This document shows positions 19,532 through 29,499 of a stretch of 64,000 bases of DNA, piece after piece. The notes beneath the pieces are model-generated. The model saw nothing but the letters and a program-made list of their open reading frames with translations. It was not told the origin of the DNA and did no database searches. A program made the position numbers and the translations under genes. The DNA comes from an uncultured Bacteroidia bacterium (GTDB lineage: Bacteria; Bacteroidota; Bacteroidia; NS11-12g; UBA955). Location of the stretch: NCBI GenBank assembly GCA_943788195.1, contig CALSPH010000001.1, positions 765,467 through 829,466 of the forward strand, given 5' to 3'. Within the stretch, counting starts at the first letter, position 1. Each line of letters begins with the position of its first letter.

Positions 19532-22135
19532 ATGGCCAAAAATAAGTTCTGGAAATATAAAGATATGAAGACGTATGCTAGCACCGAATGGCTAGCGCAT
19601 AATTCAAAAAGATATCGCTCTGTCTTCGATGAACAGGAGGCAGCGTATGTGTATTGTGAGTTTTCTTTTGTCAATAAAAAGTTTGATGAAGCCAACTGGA
19701 ATGTTGTCTTAAATTTAAAGTGTTTTAGTGATAAAGGTGAAGAGGTTTGCGATTTAAATTGTGACCGCACTGTTGACAAAAGAGAAAATGTAATTTTTGT
19801 AAGAGAAGGTTGGGGTGTTAAAAACCCAGGAACATATTGGAAAGCAGGTCATTATAAATGGGAAGCTTGGATCGAGGGTGAATTAGTGGCCACAGTGCCT
19901 TTTTTCATTGAGGCTCAAGGGTTGATACGAAATGGGTTAAACCCATATTTTAAACTTGAAAGTATCAAATTGTATGAGGGACCTGATGCCAATCTTAAGC
20001 TGGAAGAACGCAAATACTATCTCGGTTTTAACGCCTTAAGCACAAGGTATATTTGGGTAGAAATTAATATGAAAAATTTAGTGCGTAAGTCCAAAGATTG
20101 GGCTTGTGAACTATTGTTTAATTTCAAAACGGATAACGGATATCAAAAGGGAAGCATAACTAAGTTGTTTTTTGTGAGACCTGATGAAGACTTCTTTAAT
20201 ACCACGATTGGTTGGGGCAGTGATATGGTTGGGACTTGGGGTAGAGGAATCTACCGAGTAGAAGTAGTCTTTATGGACGAACTCATTGCCAGCATGCCGT
20301 TTGAAGTAGGAGATGATTATGTAGAAGCCGAGGAAGAAGATTTTTTACCAATGGTGCAATTGGAGTACTTCCCGGATGCAGAGGATACCATGGCGGTGCA
20401 AGTTGAAAAGGAAGCAGAGAAACAGGATGTTAATCAAGAATTGGATGGATTGATTGGGCTTGAAGCAATAAAGGAGAAAATTGCTGAATACACGAAATAT
20501 TTGGAGTTTATTCAACTTAGAAAAAGTAAAGGACTGGCAGATGTAGAGCAAATAAATTTACATGCAGTATTTAAAGGAAACCCAGGTACGGGTAAAACCA
20601 CTGTTGCACGTTTATTGGGTAAAATATATAAGGAATTGGGTCTCTTAAAGAAAGGCCATGTTCACGAGGTGGATCGAGCAGATTTAGTGGCTGAGTTTAT
20701 TGGTCAAACAGCTCCTAAAACAAAGGAAGCGGTTAAAAAGGCCAAGGATGGCATATTGTTTATTGATGAGGCATATAGCTTGGCGAGAAAGGATGATGAC
20801 AGTAAGGATTTTGGTAAAGAGGCCATAGAAGTTATCCTTAAAGAAATGAGCGACAATGATGATTTTGCAGTTATAGTTGCGGGCTACCCAGAAGAAATGG
20901 ATATTTTTGTTAACTCCAATCCAGGGCTTAAGTCTAGGTTTAGTATGACCTATGATTTTCCGGATTATGTACCGCAAGAATTGCGTGAAATTGCAAGTTA
21001 TTCAGCCATGAAAAAAGGGGTGAAGTTAGGAAATGCTGCGGAGGAATTCTTGTATAAAAAATTAGTAAATGCTTACCGCGACCGAGATCGATTTTTTGGC
21101 AATGCTCGCATGGTAAATTCATTGATCGATGAGAGTAAAATGAATCTTGGACTTCGTGTAATGAAAGAAAAGAATCCAGATAAGTTGAGCAATGAAATAC
21201 TTTCTACAATTACCGAAGAAGATATTATTGCAAGCTTTGAAAATCGTTTGGGTAAGAAGGCAGATATCCCTATTGATGAGGAATTGCTGAAAGAGTCGAT
21301 TAATAAACTGAAAAGTTTAATCGGATTGCAATCGGTTAAAAATGATATTGAGGATTTAGTAAAACTCGTTCGATATTATAAAGAAACGGGCAAGGATGTT
21401 AGGGAAACATTCTCCTTGCATACGGTTTTTACGGGTAATCCTGGAACAGGTAAAACTACTGTTGCGCGTATTTTAGCACAGATCTATAAAGCCCTTGGTA
21501 TTTTAGAAAGGGGTCATTTGGTAGAATGCGATCGCCAATCGATGGTTGGAGGATATGTTGGCCAAACTGCAATTAAAACAGCGGAATTGGTAGAAAAAGC
21601 AATGGGGGGTGTCATGTTTATTGATGAGGCCTATAGTTTAACAGAAGGAGCTGGAAGTGATTACGGTAGAGAAGCGGTTGAAACGTTGTTGAAACGGATG
21701 GAGGATGAACGGGGGAAATTTATCGTGATTGCGGCAGGTTATACTGCTAATATGGAGAAGTTTATGGAGTCTAATCCAGGTTTGAAGTCAAGATTTGACC
21801 GGGTGTTCTTGTTTGAAGACTTTAAACCTGCCGAATTATACGAAATCGCAATAAACCAATTGTCTGAAAACAATATCACCGCAGACAAAGCCGCTTCAGA
21901 GCATCTTATGGCTTATATCGAGTTTATGTATGACAAGAAAGATAAGTACTTTGGCAATGGTAGATCGGTTCGTAGGGTAATCGAAGAGGCCGTGCGAAAT
22001 CAACATCTGCGCCTAAGTGAGGTAGCAAAAAGCAAGCGAACTAAGAAAATGATCCAAACCCTTACCTTGGATGATGTCTTGGAATTTGATTCTAAAAACA
22101 TACCGAAATCCACTACCGGAATAGGATTTAAGTAA
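19532..22135 (+). CDS. Double AAA+ ATPase (CbbX/SpoVK/EccA-like) with N-terminal tandem beta-rich domains
   Basis: 867 aa; Walker A FKGNPGTGKTTVARLLGKIYKELG and FTGNPGTGKTTVARILAQIYKALG; Walker B GILFIDEAYSL and GVMFIDEAYSL; N-terminus has two similar approx. 100-aa units. Confidence 0.92.
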   Translation: MAKNKFWKYKDMKTYASTEWLAHNSKRYRSVFDEQEAAYVYCEFSFVNKKFDEANWNVVLNLKCFSDKGEEVCDLNCDRTVDKRENVIFVREGWGVKNPGTYWKAGHYKWEAWIEGELVATVPFFIEAQGLIRNGLNPYFKLESIKLYEGPDANLKLEERKYYLGFNALSTRYIWVEINMKNLVRKSKDWACELLFNFKTDNGYQKGSITKLFFVRPDEDFFNTTIGWGSDMVGTWGRGIYRVEVVFMDELIASMPFEVGDDYVEAEEEDFLPMVQLEYFPDAEDTMAVQVEKEAEKQDVNQELDGLIGLEAIKEKIAEYTKYLEFIQLRKSKGLADVEQINLHAVFKGNPGTGKTTVARLLGKIYKELGLLKKGHVHEVDRADLVAEFIGQTAPKTKEAVKKAKDGILFIDEAYSLARKDDDSKDFGKEAIEVILKEMSDNDDFAVIVAGYPEEMDIFVNSNPGLKSRFSMTYDFPDYVPQELREIASYSAMKKGVKLGNAAEEFLYKKLVNAYRDRDRFFGNARMVNSLIDESKMNLGLRVMKEKNPDKLSNEILSTITEEDIIASFENRLGKKADIPIDEELLKESINKLKSLIGLQSVKNDIEDLVKLVRYYKETGKDVRETFSLHTVFTGNPGTGKTTVARILAQIYKALGILERGHLVECDRQSMVGGYVGQTAIKTAELVEKAMGGVMFIDEAYSLTEGAGSDYGREAVETLLKRMEDERGKFIVIAAGYTANMEKFMESNPGLKSRFDRVFLFEDFKPAELYEIAINQLSENNITADKAASEHLMAYIEFMYDKKDKYFGNGRSVRRVIEEAVRNQHLRLSEVAKSKRTKKMIQTLTLDDVLEFDSKNIPKSTTGIGFK

Positions 22136-22140
22136 GCAAA

Positions 22141-23262
22141 ATGTTCTCAGAAATCACCTCGTATCAATGGATTTTACTATGTATTGTCCTTGTGCCCTTA
22201 TTAATCCAATGGATATATTATGTAGGTTATTTTTCCGTTTTATTTGTCAAACCAAAAACGGTTAATCATGATGCATTGCCATGCTCAGTAATTGTATGCG
22301 CAAAGAATGAAGCCCAAAATTTAAAGGAGCTTATTCCCTTATTATGTAAACAAAACCATCCCAAACATGAAGTGATCATTGTTAATGATGGCAGTTGGGA
22401 TGAGTCTAATCAGTTAATAGAAGAGTTTAAGTTGACTTATTCCAACTTAAAAAATATGTATATAGACCCTGAGAAGAAATTGTCTTCTGGAAAAAAATTG
22501 GCAATTACCTTGGGAATTAAGGCGGCTGAATTTGAACATTTGGTTTTTACCGATGCAGATTGCAGACCTGCCTCAGAGAATTGGTTAAGCCACATGTCAC
22601 AGCAGTTTGACGAAAAACATGGCATAGTTTTGGGCTATTCTCCTTACCGAAAAAAGAAAGGACTTTTGAACTGGTTTATCCGCGTAGAAACGCAACTTAC
22701 TGCATTTATGTATTTATCTGCCGCTAAACGAGTGAAGGCATATATGTCTGTTGGAAGAAATTGGGCCTACACTAAATCACTTTTTTACGAGGTGAAAGGG
22801 TTCGCTGAACATCATCATATAGCCGCAGGAGACGATGACCTTTTGTTGCAGGCAATGGTTAAAAAAACGAAAGCGAATATTTGTATTCAACCTGATGCGT
22901 TTTGTTATTCTGAACCAGAAACTACCTATACTTCTTGGATAGATCAAAAAAGAAGGCATTTGCAGATTGGGAAGTATTATAGGGGTTTTGCTAAGTTTTA
23001 TACGGGTCTTTTTGTGTTCAGCCATTTTTGGTTTGTTTTTGCAATCATTGGATTATGGATTGCTCTACCGCATTTATGGATTGTGTTCTTGATTATTTTG
23101 GGAGCGCGTTATTTGATCAATTGGATTTCATTGCTATTGTGTTCCAAGCGCCTAAATGATATAGTTCCAGCAGCAGGCTATCCCTTTGCTGATTTGTGCA
23201 TGTTGCTTTACTGGTTTGGAATGAGTGTTTATGTTTATTTCACGAAGAAACAAGTATGGTAA
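22141..23262 (+). CDS. Membrane glycosyltransferase family 2
   Basis: 373 aa; N-terminal TM, SVIVCAKNEAQNLKELIPLL, VNDGSWDES, FTDADCRP, GDDDLLLQAM, QKRRHLQ; C-terminal TMs. Confidence 0.9.
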   Translation: MFSEITSYQWILLCIVLVPLLIQWIYYVGYFSVLFVKPKTVNHDALPCSVIVCAKNEAQNLKELIPLLCKQNHPKHEVIIVNDGSWDESNQLIEEFKLTYSNLKNMYIDPEKKLSSGKKLAITLGIKAAEFEHLVFTDADCRPASENWLSHMSQQFDEKHGIVLGYSPYRKKKGLLNWFIRVETQLTAFMYLSAAKRVKAYMSVGRNWAYTKSLFYEVKGFAEHHHIAAGDDDLLLQAMVKKTKANICIQPDAFCYSEPETTYTSWIDQKRRHLQIGKYYRGFAKFYTGLFVFSHFWFVFAIIGLWIALPHLWIVFLIILGARYLINWISLLLCSKRLNDIVPAAGYPFADLCMLLYWFGMSVYVYFTKKQVW

Positions 23263-23882
23263 GCGTAGATAAAATATTTGAATATTTTCCTGATTTAAAT
23301 GAGTTGCAAAGAACTCAAATGACATCCTTGTTTGATATCTATAAAGAATGGAATGATCAGATCAATGTGATTAGTAGAAAGGATTTTGAAAATTTTTATG
23401 AGCGGCATGTTTTACATTCTTTAGGTATTGCCAAAATAACTTCATTTGCGCAGGGCCAAAGCATATTGGATGTTGGAACGGGCGGTGGTTTCCCTGGTAT
23501 TCCATTGGCGATACTCTTCCCAGAGGCCCATTTTACGCTTTGTGATTCGATTGGGAAGAAAATAAAAGTGGTTAAGGAAGTAGCCCATCATATTGGACTA
23601 AATAATGTTACGGCTGTGCACTGCAGGTCAGAAGAGTTAACAGAAAAATATGATGCGATTTTGAGTAGGGCGGTTTCACGGTTTGTTCCTTTCATGCATA
23701 TGACCAAACATCTACTTAAGAAGAATAATGCCGGTATGTTTTACTTAAAAGGGGGCGATTTAGATCAAGAAATTAGTGAATTGAAGGACGATTTTCCTGA
23801 AAGAATCATAAAGTTAAATAGGCTCTCCGAACATTTTACCGAACCCTTTTTTGAGACTAAATATGTGGTTGAAGTAAAGTAG
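23256..23882 (+). CDS. rsmG: 16S rRNA (guanine(527)-N(7))-methyltransferase RsmG
   Basis: MVSVDKIFEYFPDLNELQ..., NVISRKDFENFYERHVLHSLGI, ILDVGTGGGFPGIPLAILFP, CDSIGKKIKVV, LSRAVSRF; start inside the 3' end of the glycosyltransferase ORF. Confidence 0.95.
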   Translation: MVSVDKIFEYFPDLNELQRTQMTSLFDIYKEWNDQINVISRKDFENFYERHVLHSLGIAKITSFAQGQSILDVGTGGGFPGIPLAILFPEAHFTLCDSIGKKIKVVKEVAHHIGLNNVTAVHCRSEELTEKYDAILSRAVSRFVPFMHMTKHLLKKNNAGMFYLKGGDLDQEISELKDDFPERIIKLNRLSEHFTEPFFETKYVVEVK

Positions 23883-23890
23883 GGTACAAA

Positions 23891-23920
23891 AAAACGGATC
23901 CAATTCGAATCCGCTTTTTA
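23891..23920. terminator. Probable terminator between convergent rsmG and OMP gene
   Basis: aaaaCGGATccaattcgaATCCGctttttt-like hairpin with flanking A/T runs. Confidence 0.5.
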
Positions 23921-23946
23921 TGCTATCATTTAAATCAGTTGTGCGT

Positions 23947-24618
23947 TTAGATCTGAAAAGTTAAACCGCCTTGAATTACTCCTTTGGCAATACCTGCTTC
24001 CATATAGATTCCGATATTGGGATGAGGTAGAAAGCGTACACCAAAGGTCAAGTCTCCACCAAAAGGAGAACTGGGTAAAGTGCTCAAAGCAACATTGGCT
24101 TCATTCTGATTATTAATATCTAATGGGTCATTGTCTGAATAGTTCCATTTTACTGATCTGTATCCAACACCTAATCCTATATATGGATCAATCTTATCAT
24201 GATCCATAAAGTGATAATTGAATCGAACGATACCGCTGAATGTTGTGCATGACAAATCTGCATTATATTGGTAATCTTGCCCCATATTATTTGTGTTGGT
24301 TTCATTATAATTGATATTGTTTTTCATGTAGGCCAAGTTTATTCCAAAACCAATTCTTTTGTCCACCATATTTTCATATTTGAAAAACAACGGGCCGGTT
24401 GCAGTAAATTTAACAGAATTGTTATTGCCTAAGCTTACTGCGTCTCTCAAAATTTCTTGAACAAGATTTCCTGTACCAATACCTATTGAAATATTATTTG
24501 CACCTTTTCTTGTTAAAGAAGGAGCAGATGCGGCTTCGTTAACCCCTTTTTGAGCCATTGCACTTAAGCTAAAAGCGCTAATAATGGCGAATGTTAATCC
24601 TAGTTTTTTCATAATCAA
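23947..24618 (-). CDS. Outer-membrane beta-barrel protein (porin-like)
   Basis: 223 aa; signal peptide MKKLGLTFAIISAFSLSAMAQ; alternating beta pattern, MDHDKIDPYIGLGVGYRSVKW. Confidence 0.82.
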   Translation of the reverse strand: MIMKKLGLTFAIISAFSLSAMAQKGVNEAASAPSLTRKGANNISIGIGTGNLVQEILRDAVSLGNNNSVKFTATGPLFFKYENMVDKRIGFGINLAYMKNNINYNETNTNNMGQDYQYNADLSCTTFSGIVRFNYHFMDHDKIDPYIGLGVGYRSVKWNYSDNDPLDINNQNEANVALSTLPSSPFGGDLTFGVRFLPHPNIGIYMEAGIAKGVIQGGLTFQI

Positions 24619-24658
24619 GTCTTTAATTTTACAATAGTACGAAAATCATGCCAGCAAC

Positions 24659-25408
24659 TTATAACTTCCCTGAAAACTTATAGGCAAAATATCCCACCCA
24701 TTCCTTCAAAAGGACTTCCCATTTCTCAAAGGCCATCCCATCAGGGATCAATAAATTGCTTGGTGAAAATGAACTGCTCCCATCCATTAAGTAATCTACG
24801 GGATAAGGCTTATGCTTGATGGATTGCTTATTAAAACAAGCCGTAGCACGTGGCATATGAAAGGCGGAAGTGATTAGGATTACCTTTTCATTTTTTCGTA
24901 TTAACGGAGCAGTGTTCGCTGCATTTTCGAACGTGTTTTTACTATTTGCTTCGACCTGAATATAATCAGTCTTATAACCGACCGATTTGAGATAGATTAA
25001 TACCTCTGCAGATTCATTGATACCCGTTTTATATAAACTACCGTCTCCACCACTTAAAATAATACGTTTCACTTGCTTGGTTCGAAGTAAATCGAGTGCA
25101 GCGATAAGTCGATCCCCCGCCTCATTGAGTTCCAAGCGACCATTTTCAAGCCGGTTCCTGGAATAACCGCCCAGTACTACAGCCACATCAAATTGTTCTG
25201 TTTTTCCAAGCGTTTTTTGAGGATATTCATAGGCGCTGACTACAGTATTTACCAAGAATTTATTGCCAAATAGAAAGGTTAATATCGCGGCCCAGATAAG
25301 GCATTTTCTGCGCCATTTGCTTTTCCATAAGCCAACCATAAGCAGCACTAATATCCAAAGGATAGGCTTTATAAGAACACCGACTATTTTAGAGAGTATA
25401 AAGAACAT
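24659..25408 (-). CDS. YdcF family protein (DUF218, SanA/ElyC-like)
   Basis: 249 aa; two N-terminal TMs; VAVVLGGYSRNR, IILSGGDGSL, EANSKNTFENA, LITSAFHMPRATACF. Confidence 0.9.
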   Translation of the reverse strand: MFFILSKIVGVLIKPILWILVLLMVGLWKSKWRRKCLIWAAILTFLFGNKFLVNTVVSAYEYPQKTLGKTEQFDVAVVLGGYSRNRLENGRLELNEAGDRLIAALDLLRTKQVKRIILSGGDGSLYKTGINESAEVLIYLKSVGYKTDYIQVEANSKNTFENAANTAPLIRKNEKVILITSAFHMPRATACFNKQSIKHKPYPVDYLMDGSSSFSPSNLLIPDGMAFEKWEVLLKEWVGYFAYKFSGKL

Positions 25409-28278
25409 TAATGTCCAAATCTATGATTTTTTGGTTGATATGCAGGCTCTCCTTTTTTAAACTTTTTGATATTATAGAGCACTTGTATCATTGCATACCG
25501 CTGGATAACTAAGCTATTGACATCTTCTACATAGGTTTGTTGAACCGTTCTACTGATCGCTTGATTTTGATTTAATAAGTCAAAGGCAAAAAGTTTAACT
25601 TCCCAAAGGTTCTTCTTCGATCTGAATCCCAAGGAAGGATTCAATAACAATACATTGGTATTAAACCCATCATTTAAACCGATATAACTGGTATAATTTG
25701 CATCGGTTTCTACAAACCAGTTTTTGTAAAATTGCCAAAATATCTTGGCATTCGCACCAGGTGCGGTAAAGTTATAATTGAGGTCTTTTTGAAGATTGTT
25801 GCTCACGTAGGTTTGAGTTACAAAGGCTCCAATATTGAAATCCAGCTTTTTGCTGATATTACTAGTGAGATTTACTTTGAAGTTTACGCCTACATTTTGA
25901 TTGATGTTTTCCGCATCGTTGATTAAGGATGGTGTTCTATTCACATTTAATCTAAGATTTGTGTTCAGGTTTGATTTGATTTTTCTAAGCTTAAACCCCT
26001 GGTTCACAGTGGCTAATCCTGTAATATAACCCGGAAGGTTAATGGGTTGAGTAAATTGAGCTCCTTTGGATAAAGTTAAGCCGTTGATGGTTGTTCTTTC
26101 TGTAGCAATGGTAGTGTTATTCCCAATATAATTATTGGAAGCCTGCATTAAAGCAAAGGCAAAGAAACTCTTTCCTTCAAATGGTTTTATATTGCTGTAC
26201 CTAGCAATCATGAAATGGGTGTTTTGTTGTTTTAGATTCGGATTCCCTTGGGTTAGACTTAGTGGATTGGTATTATTAACAACTTCCTGTAATTGCGTGA
26301 TACTGGGAACATTCGTTCGCACACGATAGAATGAAAATAATCGCTTGAATTTAGAGGGTTTATAACGCAAAAATAATTTAGGAACCAGTGCATAGAATGT
26401 TTTGTTCCCCACATTAGAAAAGGGGAAAGTTTGTTGGTTCTCTAAGCGCGTTTGTTGTACGCTTAATCCATAACTATAGATCAAGTTTTTACTGGAATTG
26501 TGTCGTATGCGCAAACCAGCTTCGGTTGTCTTGGTTACATTATCCCAAAGACTGGATAACCCAGTATCAATTTGGTTATACTCGGCATTTCCACTTGTAG
26601 TGATATAATTAATACGATCGCTTTTATTGAGATTATATCCATAAGCCCCAAGCACTTCCAATTGATTTTTAGGACTGAGCAGGTAAGTATATGATATGTC
26701 CGCATTATAAGTGGTTCCATTCTGTTGATTGTCGGTAAGTTGATCAATCAGACTACTGTCGCTCAACCCATTTCTAAAGAAAATATTTTCGGCTCTTAAA
26801 AATGTTTCTCCGTCAGAGGGTCTAAAGTTGGCATTCGTACGCAAAGTGATGGTTTGGCCTTTTGACTTAAAACGGTGCTGATAAATCAAACGATTATTGA
26901 AACTAAACCCATTATTGTCTGTATTCGAGTTGTTGCCCGTTAGGTTGGCTAGCGAGTCTGCAATAAAAGTGTTGCCAAATATGGATGAAAGTCCTTTTAT
27001 TCGCTGAAAACTTAATGCAGGGGTGTAAACTAATTTATTGTTGGTGTCTAAATTAAATTCAAGACGGCCGTTTACTCGATGTGTTAGAGTGGTGGATTTG
27101 CCCTTAGACTGTTCAGTATAAATTTGATTCTGGGCTAAATCTCCAAAAAAGTTTTGGGTAATGCTTTGTTCATTCGTATTGTCTAGGTCACTTATAAAGT
27201 AACTGCCACTGGCCGATATTTTGGAACTGATTACCCCTGCATAATTAACTCCAATTGCATTGGTTGTGGTAATACCGTTCTGGTTGTCTACATAAAAGTT
27301 GTAAAGTTGACTTCCAGGCCGCGCGTAGGGTGCACCATTACTTTGACGTGCTCTTCCTTTGTATCTTGAACCGGATGAGCCAATTAAACCCAGTACGTCA
27401 TCTAAACTAAAGTTTTGCTGATTGATGTTGTTACTCTGACCAATCACTGAAAGCCTTCCCTTGCTGCTGGTTTTACTTAAGCTTAAGCCTGCACTATAAT
27501 AATCATCGGTGCCGTAACCTGCATAAGCCCTGCCGTAAAGCCCATTTTGCATTCCAGGTTTGGTAATGATGTTGATGGTTTTTACACTTTCTCCATCATC
27601 AAAACCAGTAAATTTAGCTTTGTCTGTTTTCCCATCATACACTTGAACTTCCTTAACTCCTTCGGATGGGATGCTTTTTAGGGCTGCCTTGGGGTCATCT
27701 CCAAAATAGGCTTTCCCATCCACCAAAACGCGCTGCACTTCTTCTCCCTGTGCATTTATTTTTCCGTTTTCGGTAGTTACACCTGGTAGCTTTTTAATTA
27801 AATCTTCTGCACTTGCATTGGCCTGTGTTTTAAAACTGTCTGCAGTATACTGTATGGTATCTCCCTTAATGACTATGTCTGAGGTTGTTTCTACTTTAAC
27901 CTTCTTAAGCAAGGTAACGGTGGGGTATAGATAATACTGTTCTTCCCTGCTCTCCATCAAACGCAGAGGCTGTTTTTTCGTTTTATAAGTACTTGCTTCA
28001 AAGGTTAATATATAGAATCCACGCGTTAAATTTTCAAATGAAAATTTCCCGTTGATGTCTGTTCGTGTTGTGAATTGTAGTGTATCGCGACCTTTTTTGA
28101 GCGTCACTTTAACATTGGGTGCTGGTATAAATGAGAGACTATCCGTCAGTGTACCTTTTATGCTTATATCTTGAGCTGCAGCTGCACCAAATAGGCAAAG
28201 CATGAATAGTGTTAGGATGGTTTTTTTCATTGATGGTTGAACTACTAACCCCTTTGACGCTGTATTGTTTGAATTCAT
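25408..28278 (-). CDS. TonB-dependent receptor-like outer membrane beta-barrel protein with CarboxypepD_reg N-terminal domain
   Basis: 956 aa; ISIKGTLTDSLSFIPAPNVKVTLKKG, IKKLPGVTTENGKINAQGEEVQRVLVDGKAYFGDDPKAALKSIPSEGVKEVQVYD plug-like segment. Confidence 0.9.
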   Translation of the reverse strand: MNSNNTASKGLVVQPSMKKTILTLFMLCLFGAAAAQDISIKGTLTDSLSFIPAPNVKVTLKKGRDTLQFTTRTDINGKFSFENLTRGFYILTFEASTYKTKKQPLRLMESREEQYYLYPTVTLLKKVKVETTSDIVIKGDTIQYTADSFKTQANASAEDLIKKLPGVTTENGKINAQGEEVQRVLVDGKAYFGDDPKAALKSIPSEGVKEVQVYDGKTDKAKFTGFDDGESVKTINIITKPGMQNGLYGRAYAGYGTDDYYSAGLSLSKTSSKGRLSVIGQSNNINQQNFSLDDVLGLIGSSGSRYKGRARQSNGAPYARPGSQLYNFYVDNQNGITTTNAIGVNYAGVISSKISASGSYFISDLDNTNEQSITQNFFGDLAQNQIYTEQSKGKSTTLTHRVNGRLEFNLDTNNKLVYTPALSFQRIKGLSSIFGNTFIADSLANLTGNNSNTDNNGFSFNNRLIYQHRFKSKGQTITLRTNANFRPSDGETFLRAENIFFRNGLSDSSLIDQLTDNQQNGTTYNADISYTYLLSPKNQLEVLGAYGYNLNKSDRINYITTSGNAEYNQIDTGLSSLWDNVTKTTEAGLRIRHNSSKNLIYSYGLSVQQTRLENQQTFPFSNVGNKTFYALVPKLFLRYKPSKFKRLFSFYRVRTNVPSITQLQEVVNNTNPLSLTQGNPNLKQQNTHFMIARYSNIKPFEGKSFFAFALMQASNNYIGNNTTIATERTTINGLTLSKGAQFTQPINLPGYITGLATVNQGFKLRKIKSNLNTNLRLNVNRTPSLINDAENINQNVGVNFKVNLTSNISKKLDFNIGAFVTQTYVSNNLQKDLNYNFTAPGANAKIFWQFYKNWFVETDANYTSYIGLNDGFNTNVLLLNPSLGFRSKKNLWEVKLFAFDLLNQNQAISRTVQQTYVEDVNSLVIQRYAMIQVLYNIKKFKKGEPAYQPKNHRFGH

Positions 28279-28335
28279 TCGATGGATATGGGATTTAGTA
28301 TTAGAGTGAATAACACTTCAAAGGTTTAATTCATT

Positions 28336-29397
28336 TCATAAAAAATCTTCCTGCTTCATTTTGAGCCATGAAAGAGCAGATCCTGAGAGGAGTTTTTCTT
28401 TAATTGGGTTGTTAAATTCATTCTGATGAATCAGCAATCCTGCATCAGGTTCACCCAATGGGTATGGGTAATCCGTGCCTAAGGCAATTTTATCTGCACC
28501 TACTAATTCAACCAAATAATCTAACATTCTTCGATCGTGTACAATGCTGTCGAGCCAAAACTGGCCTAAGTATTTTTTGGGATTATGTGGGTTATCAATG
28601 TGTACTAAATCAGGACGAGCTTTCCATCCTTGTTCAATTCTACCTATGGTTCCCGGAAATGCACCCCCTCCATGGGCAAATGCAACTCTTAGTTTAGGGA
28701 GTTTTTCGAAAATACCACTGAACAGCATACTGCAGATAGCAACGCTGGATTCGTACGGCATTCCGCATAACCAGCTCAGCCAATAATCCGGAGTTTTGTC
28801 CTGAGACATCCACCACCAAGGATGAACAAATACAGACATATCCAAGTCTTGCATTGCCTCAAATATGGGGAATAATGCGGGTTCATTTAAATTCCAATCA
28901 TTGATATGCGAACCTATCTGCACACCTTTCATGCCTATTTTTTTGCAACGCTCCAATTCTTTGATAGCTAAATCGGGGTCTTGCATGGGCAGATTCCCAA
29001 GTGCCACAAAGTTTTTTGGATATTTATGTACGCAATCCATCATATGGTCATTTAGAAATTGTGAAACATACAAGCCGTCTTTTGGCTTGGTCCAATAACT
29101 GAACATTACAGGTACCGTGCTGAGCACATGAACATCTACACCCAGTTTACTCATTTCTTCGGTCCGTATCTTGGGGTCCCAATTGTTGGATTCAATTTCT
29201 CTAAAGAACTCGCCATCCATTTTCATTCTAGCACAACACGGTTTATGATGTTCTAGTTGGATCCATTCCCCATAGCCAAATTTTTGCTTAAAATCAGGGA
29301 GTTCTTTGGGGATTATGTGGGTATGTATATCAACTACAAAGAAATTTTTATTTTCTTCTGCAGGATCAATGGGTTTGTGTTTAAGTAGGTCGGACAT
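28336..29397 (-). CDS. 2-amino-3-carboxymuconate-6-semialdehyde decarboxylase (ACMSD), amidohydrolase family
   Basis: 353 aa; VDIHTHIIPKELPDFKQKFGYGEWIQLEHH, VLSTVPVMFSYWTKP, GVQIGSHINDWNLN, FVHPWWW, FAHGGGAFPGTIGRI, GTDYPYPLGE, matching the ACMSD family along its length. Confidence 0.92.
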   Translation of the reverse strand: MSDLLKHKPIDPAEENKNFFVVDIHTHIIPKELPDFKQKFGYGEWIQLEHHKPCCARMKMDGEFFREIESNNWDPKIRTEEMSKLGVDVHVLSTVPVMFSYWTKPKDGLYVSQFLNDHMMDCVHKYPKNFVALGNLPMQDPDLAIKELERCKKIGMKGVQIGSHINDWNLNEPALFPIFEAMQDLDMSVFVHPWWWMSQDKTPDYWLSWLCGMPYESSVAICSMLFSGIFEKLPKLRVAFAHGGGAFPGTIGRIEQGWKARPDLVHIDNPHNPKKYLGQFWLDSIVHDRRMLDYLVELVGADKIALGTDYPYPLGEPDAGLLIHQNEFNNPIKEKLLSGSALSWLKMKQEDFL

Positions 29398-29499
29398 AAA
29401 AAAGCAAAGTTAGTTATTTTAGGATAGAGGGAATAACGAAATAGGAATCAGGAAATGTTTTCAAAATACCACTCATTTGGATTAATTATTTGCCAAAAC

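Noticed and set aside
19283-22135. tRNA-Ser next to the double AAA+ gene as a possible integrated island
   Set aside because: No integrase and no duplicated tRNA 3' end seen; neighbours on both sides are ordinary chromosomal genes.
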